A stretch of DNA of 64,000 bases. It comes from Alistipes sp. (GTDB taxonomy: Bacteria > Bacteroidota > Bacteroidia > Bacteroidales > Rikenellaceae). Below, piece after piece: positions 17,939 through 27,119 of this stretch. Where the stretch lies: NCBI GenBank assembly GCA_022767745.1, contig JALENN010000012.1, positions 1 to 64,000 on the forward strand, given 5' to 3'. Both the position numbers and the translations under genes were made by a program. The notes below the pieces were generated by a model, which ran no database searches, was not told the origin of the DNA, and worked only from the letters and a program-made list of their open reading frames with translations. Positions within the stretch are counted from its first letter, which is position 1, and every line of letters begins with the position of its first letter.

Positions 17939-20911
17939 CTACTTGGCGGACTTTACGATGCCCTTCTTCGACTGGCCGTCGACATATATGTAAAGCGGCT
18001 TGTCGAACTCCACGCAACGCAGGTATTCGCCCTCGTAAAGCGCAGGCATGGCGTCGAGCGTCGACAGGTCGAGCTCTCCCTCGCCGCGCGAGGGGTTGAG
18101 CGACAGATATCCCACGCCGAGCGATGTGACGTTCTGGAAGAAGTGCGTGCCCTGGCTCGCCTCGATGTTGAAGTCGGGCAGCGCCGATTCGACGATGACC
18201 CTCGCCTCCGATATGTGTCCCCACTTTACCGGCACGCCCAGGTTGGGGTCTGACGACCCCCAGCGGCCCGTACCGATGAGCACGTATTCGTTGCCGTTGT
18301 CACGCATGTGCTTGTTGTACTCGTAGAGTTCGTCGGCTATCTCCTGGGTCTTGAGCGAGGAGAACTTGTCGAACTTCATGTATATGATGTGCCGTATGTC
18401 GCGCATGAGACCTATGCCGAGTGCACATTCCGAGTAGACGATGGCGCCCGAGAGATCGACCTTCGTCCAGTCGAGCTTCGAGCTCTCCTCGTTGCGTATG
18501 ATCGGGCGGATCTGCAGCAGGTTGAATATCTGCACCGAGCCGTACGGCACGTCCATGTTGACTGCAAACTCCAGCTCGACGGGGCAACGCATCTCCTCCT
18601 CGCCCATCTTCAGCAGGTCACGTATGATTTCGGCCAGCGGGAACGACCCGTATTTGAGTATTCGGTTGAAGGTGATGACGCGGAAGTAACGCGACAGCGT
18701 GGGGCTTTCGCTTATGCGGTTGTTCTGGTAATCGTAGTACGAACAGGTATAGCGCGAGTTGCGGAAGTCCCCCATGCGCGAGACGGGCAGACGCTCGATG
18801 TTGACCTCGTCGTTGGTCGAGGGACGGAAACGGTCGGGGTTGAGGCTGAGGGCCATCACCTCGGTCTGTGCGTCGCTCACGGCAAGTTCGGGCGTGGATG
18901 TCTGCAGGGCCTTGTCGGGGTATGCCGGCGAGAAACGCATGCTCTTGCCGCCGTCGACGACGGCCTTGCCCAGGCCCATGACTATGTTGCAGACACCGTC
19001 CTCGGCCTTCTCATAGCCGAGCGGATAGAGGTTCTGCGAGCGGGCTACGCCCGACAGCGTCGGGAAGTAGTATCCGTTCTGCTCCGTTCCGCATACCTCC
19101 TGTATGAGCACGGCCATCTTCTCCTCCGACAGCAGGTTCTGCGACGACTGAATGTAGGCGCGCGACGAGGCGTAATATACCGACGCGTAGACGCTCTTGA
19201 TGGCGCGCACGAGCATGCGCAGCATCTGGTCGTCGTTCTCGCAGCGCGGAATCATGTATGTCGAGTATATTCCGGCAAAGGGCTGGTAGTGCGAGTCTTC
19301 GAGCTTCGACGACGAGCGTATGGCCAGCGGACGTCGGCATGTGCGCACGAAGACGCGCAGCTTGGCGTAGAGTCCGGCCGGAAGCACCGAGTTGAGGAAC
19401 TCCGACAGTATGCCCTCGTCGTCGACCTCCTGCGAGATGACGTACTTGAGGCCGTTTATGCGTATGAACTCGTCGAAGTAGTCGGTGGCGATGACCAGGC
19501 TGCGCGGGATCATTATACGCACGTTGGGGTATTTGTAGTAGTGGTTGTACTTGGCCAGCATGCTGTTCATGAAGGCCAGGCCGCGGGCCTTGCCTCCGAT
19601 CGACCCCTCGCCCAGGCGGGCGAAGCCTATGGCGTCGCTGTATGTCGCCTCGTCGAACTGCGCCACCACGCCCTGACCGAGCATGGTGCGGTAGTCCTTG
19701 AAGAGCGACACAAGGGCCGCGCGGTGCTCGTCGATGGAGCTGAAGTGGCTGCTGTTGATACTGCGCAGCACCTTTGCCAGCGGGAAGAGACCGCGTGAGT
19801 AGAGCCACTTCGAGAGGTGCATGTGCTGGAGGTGATGCTCCAGTACGTCGTCAGGGACAGTGGCTATGAGGTCCTGCATCTGCTTGAGGTCGCGCGCACG
19901 GCCTATGACCTCGCCCGTCTGCAGGTCGCAGAACTCGAACTCGCCGAAGCCGAACTCGCGCAGGATTACGTCCTGCAACTCGGGCAGCAGCGTCTTAGAG
20001 GTCTTGGCGATGAATCCCGCCCCGAGCGACTCAGCCACGGTACGGTAGTTCACCTGCGACGACTGCATGATGAAGGGCATCCACGGAGCGTCGGCCTTCA
20101 CCATCTTGCAGAAGTCGATGCCGGCGTCGCTCTTCTCCTCCTCGGAGCGGTCGCCCGCGTGCAGTATGAGTCCCACGTCGGATATTACGCCCAGCAGGTT
20201 TTTCTTGTAGCGCTCGTACGTCTTGACGGCATCCTCGTAGTTGGTGGCAAGCAACACCTTCGGACGGGCACGCTTGCGCGATATCTGCTGTTGCTCGTTG
20301 TAGGCGTCCTTCAGGAACTCGCTGTTCTGCAGCAGCAGTATCTTGTATAGCTCGGGCAGGTATGTCGAGTAGAACCGCACCGAGTCCTCGACCAGCAGTA
20401 TGGCCTGCACGCCACCCTCGAGTATGTCCGACTCGGCGTTGAGGTGGTCCTCCATGAGCTTGATGATGGCGATGATAAGGTCGGTGTTGCCGTGCCAGCA
20501 GAATATGTTGTCAAGTGCGGTGCATTTCTGCTCGGCGATCTGCCGGTATATCTCCTTCGAGAAGCTGGTGAGCAGCACCACGGGCAGCGTCGGGTAGATC
20601 TCCTTCACGCGCCGGGCGAAGTCGAAGACGTTGGGCTCGCCCACGTTGTACATCGTCAGCACGAAGTCGAAGTCGCTGCGCTTCTGCAGCAGCGCCAGTG
20701 CGTCGGCCGTGGACTCAACGCGTGTGAGCGAGGGCGGGTTGCTCATGTTGAGCTCCATGTATTCGCGGTTGATCTGCGATTCGATGTGACCGTCCTCCTC
20801 GAGGATGTATCCGTCATAGGTGCAGCATACGAGAAGTATCTTGTGGATACGGTGCTGCATGAACTGGTAGGGAGTCTGATTTTCGAGACTCAGGTATGCG
20901 TGATCTTCCAT
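17939..20911 (-). CDS. Receiver-PPDK-like fusion protein (PEP/pyruvate-binding domain)
   Basis: 990 residues. Residues about 22-160 form a degenerate receiver-like fold without a clear phospho-aspartate. A second receiver-like domain (about 165-345) keeps a candidate Asp in GVISDVGL. From about 440 to 830 is the ATP-grasp nucleotide-binding domain of pyruvate phosphate dikinase/PEP synthase: GEGSIGGKARGLAFM, and RPLAIRSSSKLEDS then FAGIYSTY. The swivelling phospho-histidine and PEP-binding domains of true PPDK are absent. A roughly 150-residue C-terminal region (LIGTGRWGSSDP) is unassigned. It probably senses or transfers phosphate under receiver control, but no reaction is established. It follows the GH43-like gene by 24 bases. 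Confidence 0.82.
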   Translation of the reverse strand: MEDHAYLSLENQTPYQFMQHRIHKILLVCCTYDGYILEEDGHIESQINREYMELNMSNPPSLTRVESTADALALLQKRSDFDFVLTMYNVGEPNVFDFARRVKEIYPTLPVVLLTSFSKEIYRQIAEQKCTALDNIFCWHGNTDLIIAIIKLMEDHLNAESDILEGGVQAILLVEDSVRFYSTYLPELYKILLLQNSEFLKDAYNEQQQISRKRARPKVLLATNYEDAVKTYERYKKNLLGVISDVGLILHAGDRSEEEKSDAGIDFCKMVKADAPWMPFIMQSSQVNYRTVAESLGAGFIAKTSKTLLPELQDVILREFGFGEFEFCDLQTGEVIGRARDLKQMQDLIATVPDDVLEHHLQHMHLSKWLYSRGLFPLAKVLRSINSSHFSSIDEHRAALVSLFKDYRTMLGQGVVAQFDEATYSDAIGFARLGEGSIGGKARGLAFMNSMLAKYNHYYKYPNVRIMIPRSLVIATDYFDEFIRINGLKYVISQEVDDEGILSEFLNSVLPAGLYAKLRVFVRTCRRPLAIRSSSKLEDSHYQPFAGIYSTYMIPRCENDDQMLRMLVRAIKSVYASVYYASSRAYIQSSQNLLSEEKMAVLIQEVCGTEQNGYYFPTLSGVARSQNLYPLGYEKAEDGVCNIVMGLGKAVVDGGKSMRFSPAYPDKALQTSTPELAVSDAQTEVMALSLNPDRFRPSTNDEVNIERLPVSRMGDFRNSRYTCSYYDYQNNRISESPTLSRYFRVITFNRILKYGSFPLAEIIRDLLKMGEEEMRCPVELEFAVNMDVPYGSVQIFNLLQIRPIIRNEESSKLDWTKVDLSGAIVYSECALGIGLMRDIRHIIYMKFDKFSSLKTQEIADELYEYNKHMRDNGNEYVLIGTGRWGSSDPNLGVPVKWGHISEARVIVESALPDFNIEASQGTHFFQNVTSLGVGYLSLNPSRGEGELDLSTLDAMPALYEGEYLRCVEFDKPLYIYVDGQSKKGIVKSAK

Positions 20912-20935
20912 TGGCCTTGTTTGATGTCGTGGCGG

Positions 20936-22039
20936 TTAAAGTTTCCAGCTGGGCTGCCATGTGAGTGTGAAGCGTCCGTCCTCGAGCGTTACGGGCAGCC
21001 ATATGTATCGTCCGTCGATTGCGTTTTCGGGTTTCCAGCGGTCGCCCATATATATGAACGTGTCCTTGCGCCCTGCGACGGGGAGCATGTAGGTGCTCTG
21101 CGAGTGGAACGTCTTGTCGGCGTCGTCGCCTATGCAGGGGTTACCCAATTCGGTCCATTCGCCCATCACGGCGTCGGCTACGGCCGAGCGTGCGGCATTG
21201 GGCGCCCATCCGGTGCATCCCGACATCATGAGGTAGTATTTGCCGTCGTGCTTGAATATGGCCGGGGCCTCCATCGAACGGCCGACGAAGGCGCGGACGT
21301 AACGGCCCGAGTGTGCCGTGTAGTCGTCGGTAAGTTCGGCTATCTGCAGCGTCTGGTTCTCCTCCGAGGCGTAGATGTGGTATGCCTTGCCGTCGTCGTC
21401 GACAAAGAGCGTCATGTCGCGCGCCATCTGTCCGACCGCGAAGTCGCGAACGAGGAATCGGTCGTTGTCTGCAACCTCAGCCTCGCGGCCTGCGGCGATG
21501 GCCTCGGCTGCCTGCCGGGTCTCGTCGCTGACGTTAAGGGGCCACTTGCCGGCGTTGACACGGCCCGCGTTGAGGAACTTGTAGGGGCCCGTTATGTTGT
21601 CGCTGACGGCCACGCCGCTCATGGCGGCAGAATAGCCGCGGTCCTTGAGTTCGAGGTGGAACCACATGACGAACTTGTCGGTCTGCTTGTTGTATATCAC
21701 CTTGGGGCGTTCCAGAATGCACCCCTTCTCGATCGGGCTGCCCGAGCCTTCGGCATCTACGGCCAGGGCTATGCCCTCGTCGCGCCAGTCGTGCAGGTTT
21801 CTCGACGAGTAGCAGTGTACGCCTACATTGGCGCGGTTGCCGCCCTCGCCTTCGGTCTTGTGCTCGCCGAACCAGTAGTAGCGTCCGTCGTGGTAGAGCA
21901 TGCCGCCGCCGTGGGCGTTTATGGCCACGCCGTTTTCGTCGAGCCACACTTCGCCGGGCAGAAATTCCCTGTTGTCGGCGCATGATATGCCGAGAGCCGC
22001 TACGGCCGTTATGAGGCACATGGTAATAGTCGTTTTCAT
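20936..22039 (-). CDS. GH43-like glycosidase lipoprotein
   Basis: 367 residues. The signal peptide ends in a lipobox-like LGISC (Cys 20). The body fits a five-bladed beta propeller of the GH43 type, closest to the galactan-active subgroup: AHGGGMLYHDGRYYWFGEH, ERPKVIYN with the acidic residue, and EAPAIFKHDGKYYLMMSG with the expected glutamate. Such enzymes cleave arabinose or beta-1,3-galactan side chains. The protein is predicted to face the periplasm or cell exterior. Promoter at 22065-22072, so it heads the minus-strand run with the receiver/PPDK-like and CPBP genes. Confidence 0.8.
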   Translation of the reverse strand: MKTTITMCLITAVAALGISCADNREFLPGEVWLDENGVAINAHGGGMLYHDGRYYWFGEHKTEGEGGNRANVGVHCYSSRNLHDWRDEGIALAVDAEGSGSPIEKGCILERPKVIYNKQTDKFVMWFHLELKDRGYSAAMSGVAVSDNITGPYKFLNAGRVNAGKWPLNVSDETRQAAEAIAAGREAEVADNDRFLVRDFAVGQMARDMTLFVDDDGKAYHIYASEENQTLQIAELTDDYTAHSGRYVRAFVGRSMEAPAIFKHDGKYYLMMSGCTGWAPNAARSAVADAVMGEWTELGNPCIGDDADKTFHSQSTYMLPVAGRKDTFIYMGDRWKPENAIDGRYIWLPVTLEDGRFTLTWQPSWKL

Positions 22040-22064
22040 GGGTAGTATTGTTTTTTAATTCTTA

Positions 22065-22072
22065 CAAATATA
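22065..22072 (-). promoter_or_regulatory. -7 element TATATTTG of the GH43-like operon
   Basis: Exact TAnnTTTG on the minus strand, 26 bases before the start. The preceding bases (CTTTCAC) are the same as at the promoter at 23383-23390. Confidence 0.6.
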
Positions 22073-22105
22073 GTGAAAGTAGCCGATTAATATCGCGTGA
22101 ATGAT

Positions 22106-22113
22106 TAATTTTG
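22106..22113 (+). promoter_or_regulatory. -7 element TAATTTTG
   Basis: Exact TAnnTTTG on the plus strand, 24 bases before the ATG at 22138, favouring this start (or the ATG at 22126) over the TTG at 22111 that overlaps the promoter. Confidence 0.55.
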
Positions 22114-22137
22114 CGCACCGATCAAATGTTGGATATT

Positions 22138-22614
22138 ATGAAAGTGGATGTTAACGAGCGTGCAAAACTGGCACGAGAGTATTTCGAGTCGGGTTATAAC
22201 TGCGCCCAGTCGGTATTTCTGGCATTCCGTGACATAACGGGACTCGACAAGCAGATGGCGGCGACGTTTTCCGCCCCCTTCGGTGGCGGCATGGGGCGTC
22301 TGCGCGAGGTGTGCGGTACGGTGAGCGGCATGAGCATGGTGGCCGGGTTCCTCTACCCCAACAGCGAGCCGAACGATATGTCGTCGAAGATGCGTACCTA
22401 TGCTGCGGTGCAGGATCTGGCCGAGCGGTTCCGCGCCGAGAACGGTGCCATTGTATGCCGCGAGCTTCTCGGGCTCGGACGGCCGAAGGACGACCCCAAG
22501 CCGTCGGAACGCACGGCGGAGTATTACAAGCGTCGTCCATGTGCTGAATATGTGGCCATTGCGGCCCGTCTGGTGGCCGAGAAGATCAACGCCGAGGACT
22601 CGGGCGACGAATAA
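22138..22614 (+). CDS. C_GCAxxG_C_C family putative redox protein
   Basis: 158 residues from the ATG at 22138. The family pattern is visible: YNCAQSVFLAF near 18, then FGGGMGRLREVCGTVSGM with a conserved Cys and Gly pair near 60, and two more cysteines near 120 and 140 (CRELLG, RPCAEYV). Members are cytoplasmic proteins with conserved cysteines, proposed to be redox-active or metal-binding, and often sit in anaerobes. No operon partner is seen; it converges with mscL across a hairpin at 22750-22782. Confidence 0.82.
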   Translation: MKVDVNERAKLAREYFESGYNCAQSVFLAFRDITGLDKQMAATFSAPFGGGMGRLREVCGTVSGMSMVAGFLYPNSEPNDMSSKMRTYAAVQDLAERFRAENGAIVCRELLGLGRPKDDPKPSERTAEYYKRRPCAEYVAIAARLVAEKINAEDSGDE

Positions 22615-22749
22615 TGCCTGTGCGGCATCGGAAACCGGCTTCCTTGGTTATGTCGGCAAGAATCCGTGCGGATGCGGCAGGAAGATGTCGCAGTATGTCA
22701 TCTTTCAGAATCGCGTTGACAACAGGTAAAGGACAATGCATATGAATTA

Positions 22750-22782
22750 CGCCGGGATGCCCGCATACGTGGTATCCCGGCG
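22750..22782. terminator. Hairpin between convergent genes
   Basis: Arms 22750-22761 and 22771-22782 pair over twelve bases with one G-T. The following sequence is only weakly T-rich. It serves either the plus-strand redox gene or mscL. Confidence 0.55.
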
Positions 22783-22812
22783 TTGTCTTGTCGCCAACTG
22801 CAATGTTGCCGC

Positions 22813-23244
22813 TTATTGGTTGCGCTGTTTTAGCAGGTCGCGTATCTCGGTGAGCAACTGCTCCTCGCGCGAGGGAGCCGGTGACGCAGGCGTTGGAGCG
22901 GGCGCGGCCTTTTTGCGTGTCATGCGGTTCATGAGTTTCACCATGAGGAATACGCAGAATGCTATGATGATGAAATCGATGCACTGCTGCAGAAAAGCGC
23001 CGTAGCACAGATACACAGGCTCGTGTGCGGCCCCTGCGGCGATCGGGTCGCTCAGGCGCGAAATGTCGAGCTTGAGGTCTGAAAAATCGACGTTGCCGAC
23101 TAATACCCCGATGGGTGGCATAAGCACATCGTTTACGAGCGATGTGACGATCTTGCCGAAAGCGCTGCCGATGATAACGCCTACGGCCATGTCCATTACG
23201 TTGCCCTTGAGGGCAAACTCCTTGAATTCCCTTAACAGTGCCAT
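22813..23244 (-). CDS. mscL: Large-conductance mechanosensitive channel
   Basis: 143 residues. The start at 23244 ([20 protein letters not shown]) matches the MscL N-terminal amphipathic helix. TM1 (about 16-45, [13 protein letters not shown]) and TM2 (about 78-102, ending KLMNRM) are clear, with a periplasmic loop between them. The C-terminal cytoplasmic bundle ([13 protein letters not shown]) follows a proline/alanine linker. Each subunit of the homopentamer opens under membrane tension to protect against osmotic downshock. The transcript from 23383-23390 would carry a strong palindrome in its leader. Confidence 0.95.
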   Translation of the reverse strand: MALLREFKEFALKGNVMDMAVGVIIGSAFGKIVTSLVNDVLMPPIGVLVGNVDFSDLKLDISRLSDPIAAGAAHEPVYLCYGAFLQQCIDFIIIAFCVFLMVKLMNRMTRKKAAPAPTPASPAPSREEQLLTEIRDLLKQRNQ

Positions 23245-23313
23245 GTCGTTTGTGTTGTTGCCGGAGTCCCGTACGGACTTCTGCGGCGGGTTTGTGCTAT
23301 ACGTATAGTGAAA

Positions 23314-23367
23314 GGTTCGGCAGAGGCAAATAGAAAACGCAGTTTTCAGATTTGCCTCTGCCGAACC
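23314..23367. repeat. Palindromic repeat, copy 1
   Basis: Arms 23314-23331 and 23350-23367 are perfect over 18 bases, with an inner GAAAAC/GTTTTC pair (23333-23338 and 23342-23347). A related 25-base arm occurs at 57624-57648 (21 of 25 identical). In both copies CCTTTCACTA follows on the strand reading toward the next gene. Confidence 0.75.
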
Positions 23368-23382
23368 GCATCCTATATTATT

Positions 23383-23390
23383 CAAATATA
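23383..23390 (-). promoter_or_regulatory. -7 element TATATTTG upstream of mscL
   Basis: Exact TAnnTTTG on the minus strand, preceded by CTTTCAC. It would give mscL a leader of about 130 bases containing the palindrome. Confidence 0.5.
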
Positions 23391-23832
23391 GTGAAAGTGG
23401 ACTATATTGACAAATATATTTTGGATTCCCGGTTACGACGGCCGAGGCCCGAGGGCGTTTCTTGTGCTTTATAGCCCGATATGGTGCGTCCGCGGACGCT
23501 TCGCAGGTCATCCCGTTAAGAAACAATTAAAAGATGTCGGTTTTTTTGTCCGTTCACATTAAATATGTACCTTTGTGGCGGATTTCGACAAACAATTGTC
23601 GCAAACAGCAGCATATTGCTATGACGTTCATTGCCCTATACGAAGCCTTTAATCGACACCGCGCCGTGCGATATGGCCGCCATGAAGAACAATGTGGAGC
23701 GAACGGATCGTGTGTGAGTGTGGGTATGGCTCAATTACGTGTTATGATACAGCGCTTTGCGCAACGTACAAAAGTGACGGATTTTCTTCTTTTTTCTTTT
23801 TCATATTAACTTAATCTTTAAATCAAATCGGA
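23391..23832 (+). promoter_or_regulatory. Promoter and long leader of the TonB receptor
   Basis: A strong Bacteroidota promoter is visible: TTTG at 23545-23548, 19-base spacer, TACCTTTG at 23568-23575. The leader is about 250 bases, with a small hairpin at 23587-23602 and a pyrimidine-rich stretch before the start codon. A 91-codon frame at 23534 overlaps the promoter and is not accepted. Confidence 0.6.
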
Positions 23833-26800
23833 ATGAAACATCTTTTCTCTTTGATTCTCTCGATTGTGATGATCTGCACGGCAAGTGCACAGGTCACCAC
23901 GTCGAGTATCAACGGTAAGGTAACCGATGCCAAGGGTGAAGTGCTGATCGGTGCTACGGTCATCGCAGTGCACAATCCTACCGGAACGCAGTATGGCGCT
24001 CTGACCAACCCCGACGGTCGTTACAACCTTCAGGGTATGCGTACCGGCGGCCCCTACACGATTACCGTATCGTATGTGGGTTACCAGTCGGTCGAACTGA
24101 CCGACATCACGCTCAGCCTCGGTGAGCCCCGTACCTTCGACGTCTCGCTCAAGGAGTCGGTCGAGATGGACGCCGTTGTCGTTGTGAGCACGGCCAACAG
24201 CCGTTTCAACGCCAACAAGACCGGTGCTGCAGTGAACTTCTCTCGCGGTATCATCGAGAATGTCCCCACCATCGACCGCAGCATTGCCGACGTGGCTCGT
24301 CTGTCGCCTCTGGCAAGCTCGACGAAGAGCTCTACGGGCGGTATCTCGTTTGCCGGTGCCAACAACCGCTACAACTCGTTCCAGATCGACGGTACGGTTT
24401 CGAACGACGTATTCGGTCTTACTTCGTCGGGTACCAACGGCGGCCAGACCTCGACCAACCCCATTTCGATGGAGACCATCGAGGAGATTCAGGTCGTAAT
24501 CGCCCCCTATGACGTTCGTCAGAGCGGTTTCACGGGTGGTGGTATCAATGCCGTAACCAAGTCGGGTACCAACTCGTTCAAGGGTTCGGCCTACACCTAT
24601 TTCCGCAACAACAACCTCGTGGGCAAGGGTGCCTCGGGTGAGAAGTATGCCGAGCAGAGCACGCAGACCTACGGTTTCACCTTTGGTGGCCCGCTGGTAA
24701 AGGACAAGCTCTTCTTCTTCGTCGGCGGTGAGTATTACAAGGACAAGACCCCTGCCGCCGTTTACGATGAGAACAACACCGATGGCTTCGTTACTACGGA
24801 GCAGCTCAACCAGATCCGCGAGCAGTACAAGAAGCTCACGGGTTACGACACTGCCGGCTTCGGCCAGCACACTCCCGAGATCTGGTCGGCCAACGTAATG
24901 GCCCGTCTGGACTGGAACATCAACGACAACAACAAGATGATGTTGCGTTACAACTATGGCGGCGCTTCGGCCGACAAGTACTACACTTCGTCGAGCGCAT
25001 ACTACTTCAACGATGCAAGCTACTTCCAGCGTAACGAGACGCACTCGCTCGTAGCCGAGCTGCAGTCGCGTATCAGCAACTCTGTTTCGAACGAGCTTCG
25101 CGTAGGTTACACCCGTGTACGCGACTGGCGTGAGGCTGCTGCTCCCGACGGTGCTCCCACCGTGTCGATCTCGGTAAACAATCCTACCGGTGACTCGAAC
25201 AAGAAGACCACCGTATATCTGGGTAACGAGTACTGCTCGTATGCAAACCAGCTCGATCAGGATATCTTCACCATAACCGACAACCTGACCTTGTACAAGG
25301 GCGATCACACCATTACCTTCGGTACGCACAACGAGTTCTACAAGATGTACAACGTATATGCTCAGAATGCTACCGGCGCTTGGTCGTTCAGCTCGCTTGA
25401 GGACTTCATGAACAACGATGCCGATCAGTTCAAGTACACCTACTACGAGAGTGACGATCTGGATGAGAAGGGCAACTGGGGTGCCAAGTTCGGTGCCGCA
25501 CAGTTCGGTCTCTACCTGCAGGACGAGTGGCGTGCCAACGACAAGTTTACTATGACCTACGGTCTGCGTATGGATGTTCCCGTAATGTTCAAGAACCCCT
25601 CGGTGAACGACGAGTTCAACAATTCGGATGTAGCCAAGAAGTATGGCGTTGCTACGGGTGAGGTTGCTTCGGGTAACGTGCTGCTTTCGCCCCGTCTCGG
25701 TTTCCGCTGGTATGTGGATGAGGAGAAGAACATACTTCTGCGTGGCGGTCTGGGTCTCTTCACCGGCCGTGTTCCCTTCGTGTGGATGTCGAACCAGTAC
25801 TCTAACACCGGTGTAGACCAGGTTTCGGTAACGGGTGATCCCGATAAGGGTCAGACGATTCCCGCTCTTGGCTCGTCGATTACGGCCGATGAGGTTAAGG
25901 CCATGGGTCTTGGTGCCGGTGCCGCTACGATCAACGTTGTCGACAAGAAGTTCAAGTATCCTCAGGTATTCCGTGTAAACCTGGCCGCCGACTTCAATAT
26001 CGGCAGCGGATGGTCGGCTACCGTGGAGGCTCTCTACTCGAAGACCTTCAACAACATGTATGTTCAGAACATCGACTACGAAGACAGCGGCAAGAAGGTT
26101 TACACCGTTCCGGGCGTCGAGGAGTCGGCTGCTATCCTCTACAAGGATATGACCAACTACAGCAACATCATCTACCTGAAGAATACCAACAAGGGTTACT
26201 CTTACTCGCTGACCGCACAGCTGCGCAAGGCATTCGACTTCGGTCTTACGCTCGATGCTGCCTATACGTTCGGTCACTCGTACAGCGTATTCGACGGTAC
26301 TTCGTCGGTTGCTTATTCTAACTGGAAGTACAACTACGCACGCAACACGAACGATCCCCAGCTTTCGCTCTCGTCGTTCGACATACCCCACCGCGTAATC
26401 GCTTCGGTTAACTACAACACCCGCTACGGTAAGGACGGTCGTTGGGGAACCAACCTCTCTCTTATCTACGAGGGCCACTCGGGTCAGGCATACTCGTTCT
26501 ATTACTACGATAACGCCAAGACGACCATCGGTGGCGGTAAGTTCTTCAATGGCGACGGCGTCGGCGGCAACGACCTGATGTATGTCCCCACCGTTGAGGA
26601 TATGGACAAGATGAACTGGGCTTCACAGGAGGACAAGGAGAACTTCGAGGCTTTCATCCGTGGCAACAAGGTGCTGAACGCAAACCGTGGCAAGTACAGC
26701 GAGCGTAACCAGTTCCACATGCCTTTCGAGAGCCAGTTCGACTTCAGCTTCTCGCAGGACTTCTACTACAACGTTAAGCGTGGCGGTAAGATCACCTTCA

Positions 26801-27015
26801 TGTGGACGGTGATGAACGTTGCCAACCTCTTCAACAAGAACTGGGGCAAGTACTACGACAACGTATATGCGTTTGCTCCTCTGACGGTTCAGGGTTATAC
26901 CGAGACTTCGGACGGCAACTATGTTCCCACCTTCTCGTACTACGAGAACTACAAGGATCTGAACGACTACTTCTCGCGCTGGAGAATGCAGTTCGGTGTA
27001 AGAATCACCTTCTAA
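23833..27015 (+). CDS. Oar-like TonB-dependent outer-membrane receptor
   Basis: 1060 residues with a signal peptide (about 1-19). Order: carboxypeptidase-regulatory-like domain (about 24-115, INGKVTDAKGEVLIGATV), plug domain (about 125-240), beta barrel (about 250-1060) ending in an aromatic C-terminus (MQFGVRITF). It fits Oar-type receptors, which often transport peptides or act in surface functions, rather than a SusC with a SusD partner: no susD follows. The gene has a strong promoter, a strongly biased codon use and a terminator, so it is probably highly expressed. Substrate unknown. Confidence 0.93.
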   Translation: MKHLFSLILSIVMICTASAQVTTSSINGKVTDAKGEVLIGATVIAVHNPTGTQYGALTNPDGRYNLQGMRTGGPYTITVSYVGYQSVELTDITLSLGEPRTFDVSLKESVEMDAVVVVSTANSRFNANKTGAAVNFSRGIIENVPTIDRSIADVARLSPLASSTKSSTGGISFAGANNRYNSFQIDGTVSNDVFGLTSSGTNGGQTSTNPISMETIEEIQVVIAPYDVRQSGFTGGGINAVTKSGTNSFKGSAYTYFRNNNLVGKGASGEKYAEQSTQTYGFTFGGPLVKDKLFFFVGGEYYKDKTPAAVYDENNTDGFVTTEQLNQIREQYKKLTGYDTAGFGQHTPEIWSANVMARLDWNINDNNKMMLRYNYGGASADKYYTSSSAYYFNDASYFQRNETHSLVAELQSRISNSVSNELRVGYTRVRDWREAAAPDGAPTVSISVNNPTGDSNKKTTVYLGNEYCSYANQLDQDIFTITDNLTLYKGDHTITFGTHNEFYKMYNVYAQNATGAWSFSSLEDFMNNDADQFKYTYYESDDLDEKGNWGAKFGAAQFGLYLQDEWRANDKFTMTYGLRMDVPVMFKNPSVNDEFNNSDVAKKYGVATGEVASGNVLLSPRLGFRWYVDEEKNILLRGGLGLFTGRVPFVWMSNQYSNTGVDQVSVTGDPDKGQTIPALGSSITADEVKAMGLGAGAATINVVDKKFKYPQVFRVNLAADFNIGSGWSATVEALYSKTFNNMYVQNIDYEDSGKKVYTVPGVEESAAILYKDMTNYSNIIYLKNTNKGYSYSLTAQLRKAFDFGLTLDAAYTFGHSYSVFDGTSSVAYSNWKYNYARNTNDPQLSLSSFDIPHRVIASVNYNTRYGKDGRWGTNLSLIYEGHSGQAYSFYYYDNAKTTIGGGKFFNGDGVGGNDLMYVPTVEDMDKMNWASQEDKENFEAFIRGNKVLNANRGKYSERNQFHMPFESQFDFSFSQDFYYNVKRGGKITFMWTVMNVANLFNKNWGKYYDNVYAFAPLTVQGYTETSDGNYVPTFSYYENYKDLNDYFSRWRMQFGVRITF

Positions 27016-27042
27016 GGAGGCGCGCGTAACGCTAGATAACGG

Positions 27043-27079
27043 GAGGCTGCATCATTCGATGCGGCCTCTTGTTATTTTA
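27043..27079 (+). terminator. Terminator after the TonB receptor
   Basis: Arms 27043-27053 and 27058-27068 pair over eleven bases with one wobble around a four-base loop, followed by TTGTTATTTTA. Confidence 0.75.
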
Positions 27080-27091
27080 TGGCGTTCGGGT

Positions 27092-27099
27092 TATCTTTG
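27092..27099 (+). promoter_or_regulatory. -7 element TATCTTTG of umuDC
   Basis: Exact TAnnTTTG, 20 bases before the umuD ATG at 27120. It rules out the longer reading from 27069. I see no classical SOS box. Confidence 0.6.
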
Positions 27100-27119
27100 C
27101 GGTAAAGGTAAGGTGTCAA

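Noticed and set aside
18308..21985. Long plus-strand frames (about 496 and 513 codons) opposite the receiver/PPDK-like and GH43-like genes
   Set aside because: Leucine/valine/arginine-rich shadow translations with no motifs; the minus-strand genes have clear domains, signal peptide and promoter.
23534..23809. 91-codon plus-strand frame before the TonB receptor
   Set aside because: It covers the receptor promoter and leader and has no recognisable domain; read as leader.
23818..26478. 886-codon open frame antisense to the TonB receptor
   Set aside because: It mirrors the strongly biased codons of the receptor gene, has no family resemblance, no promoter and low-complexity V/R/G-rich composition. 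The sense frame has clear domains.
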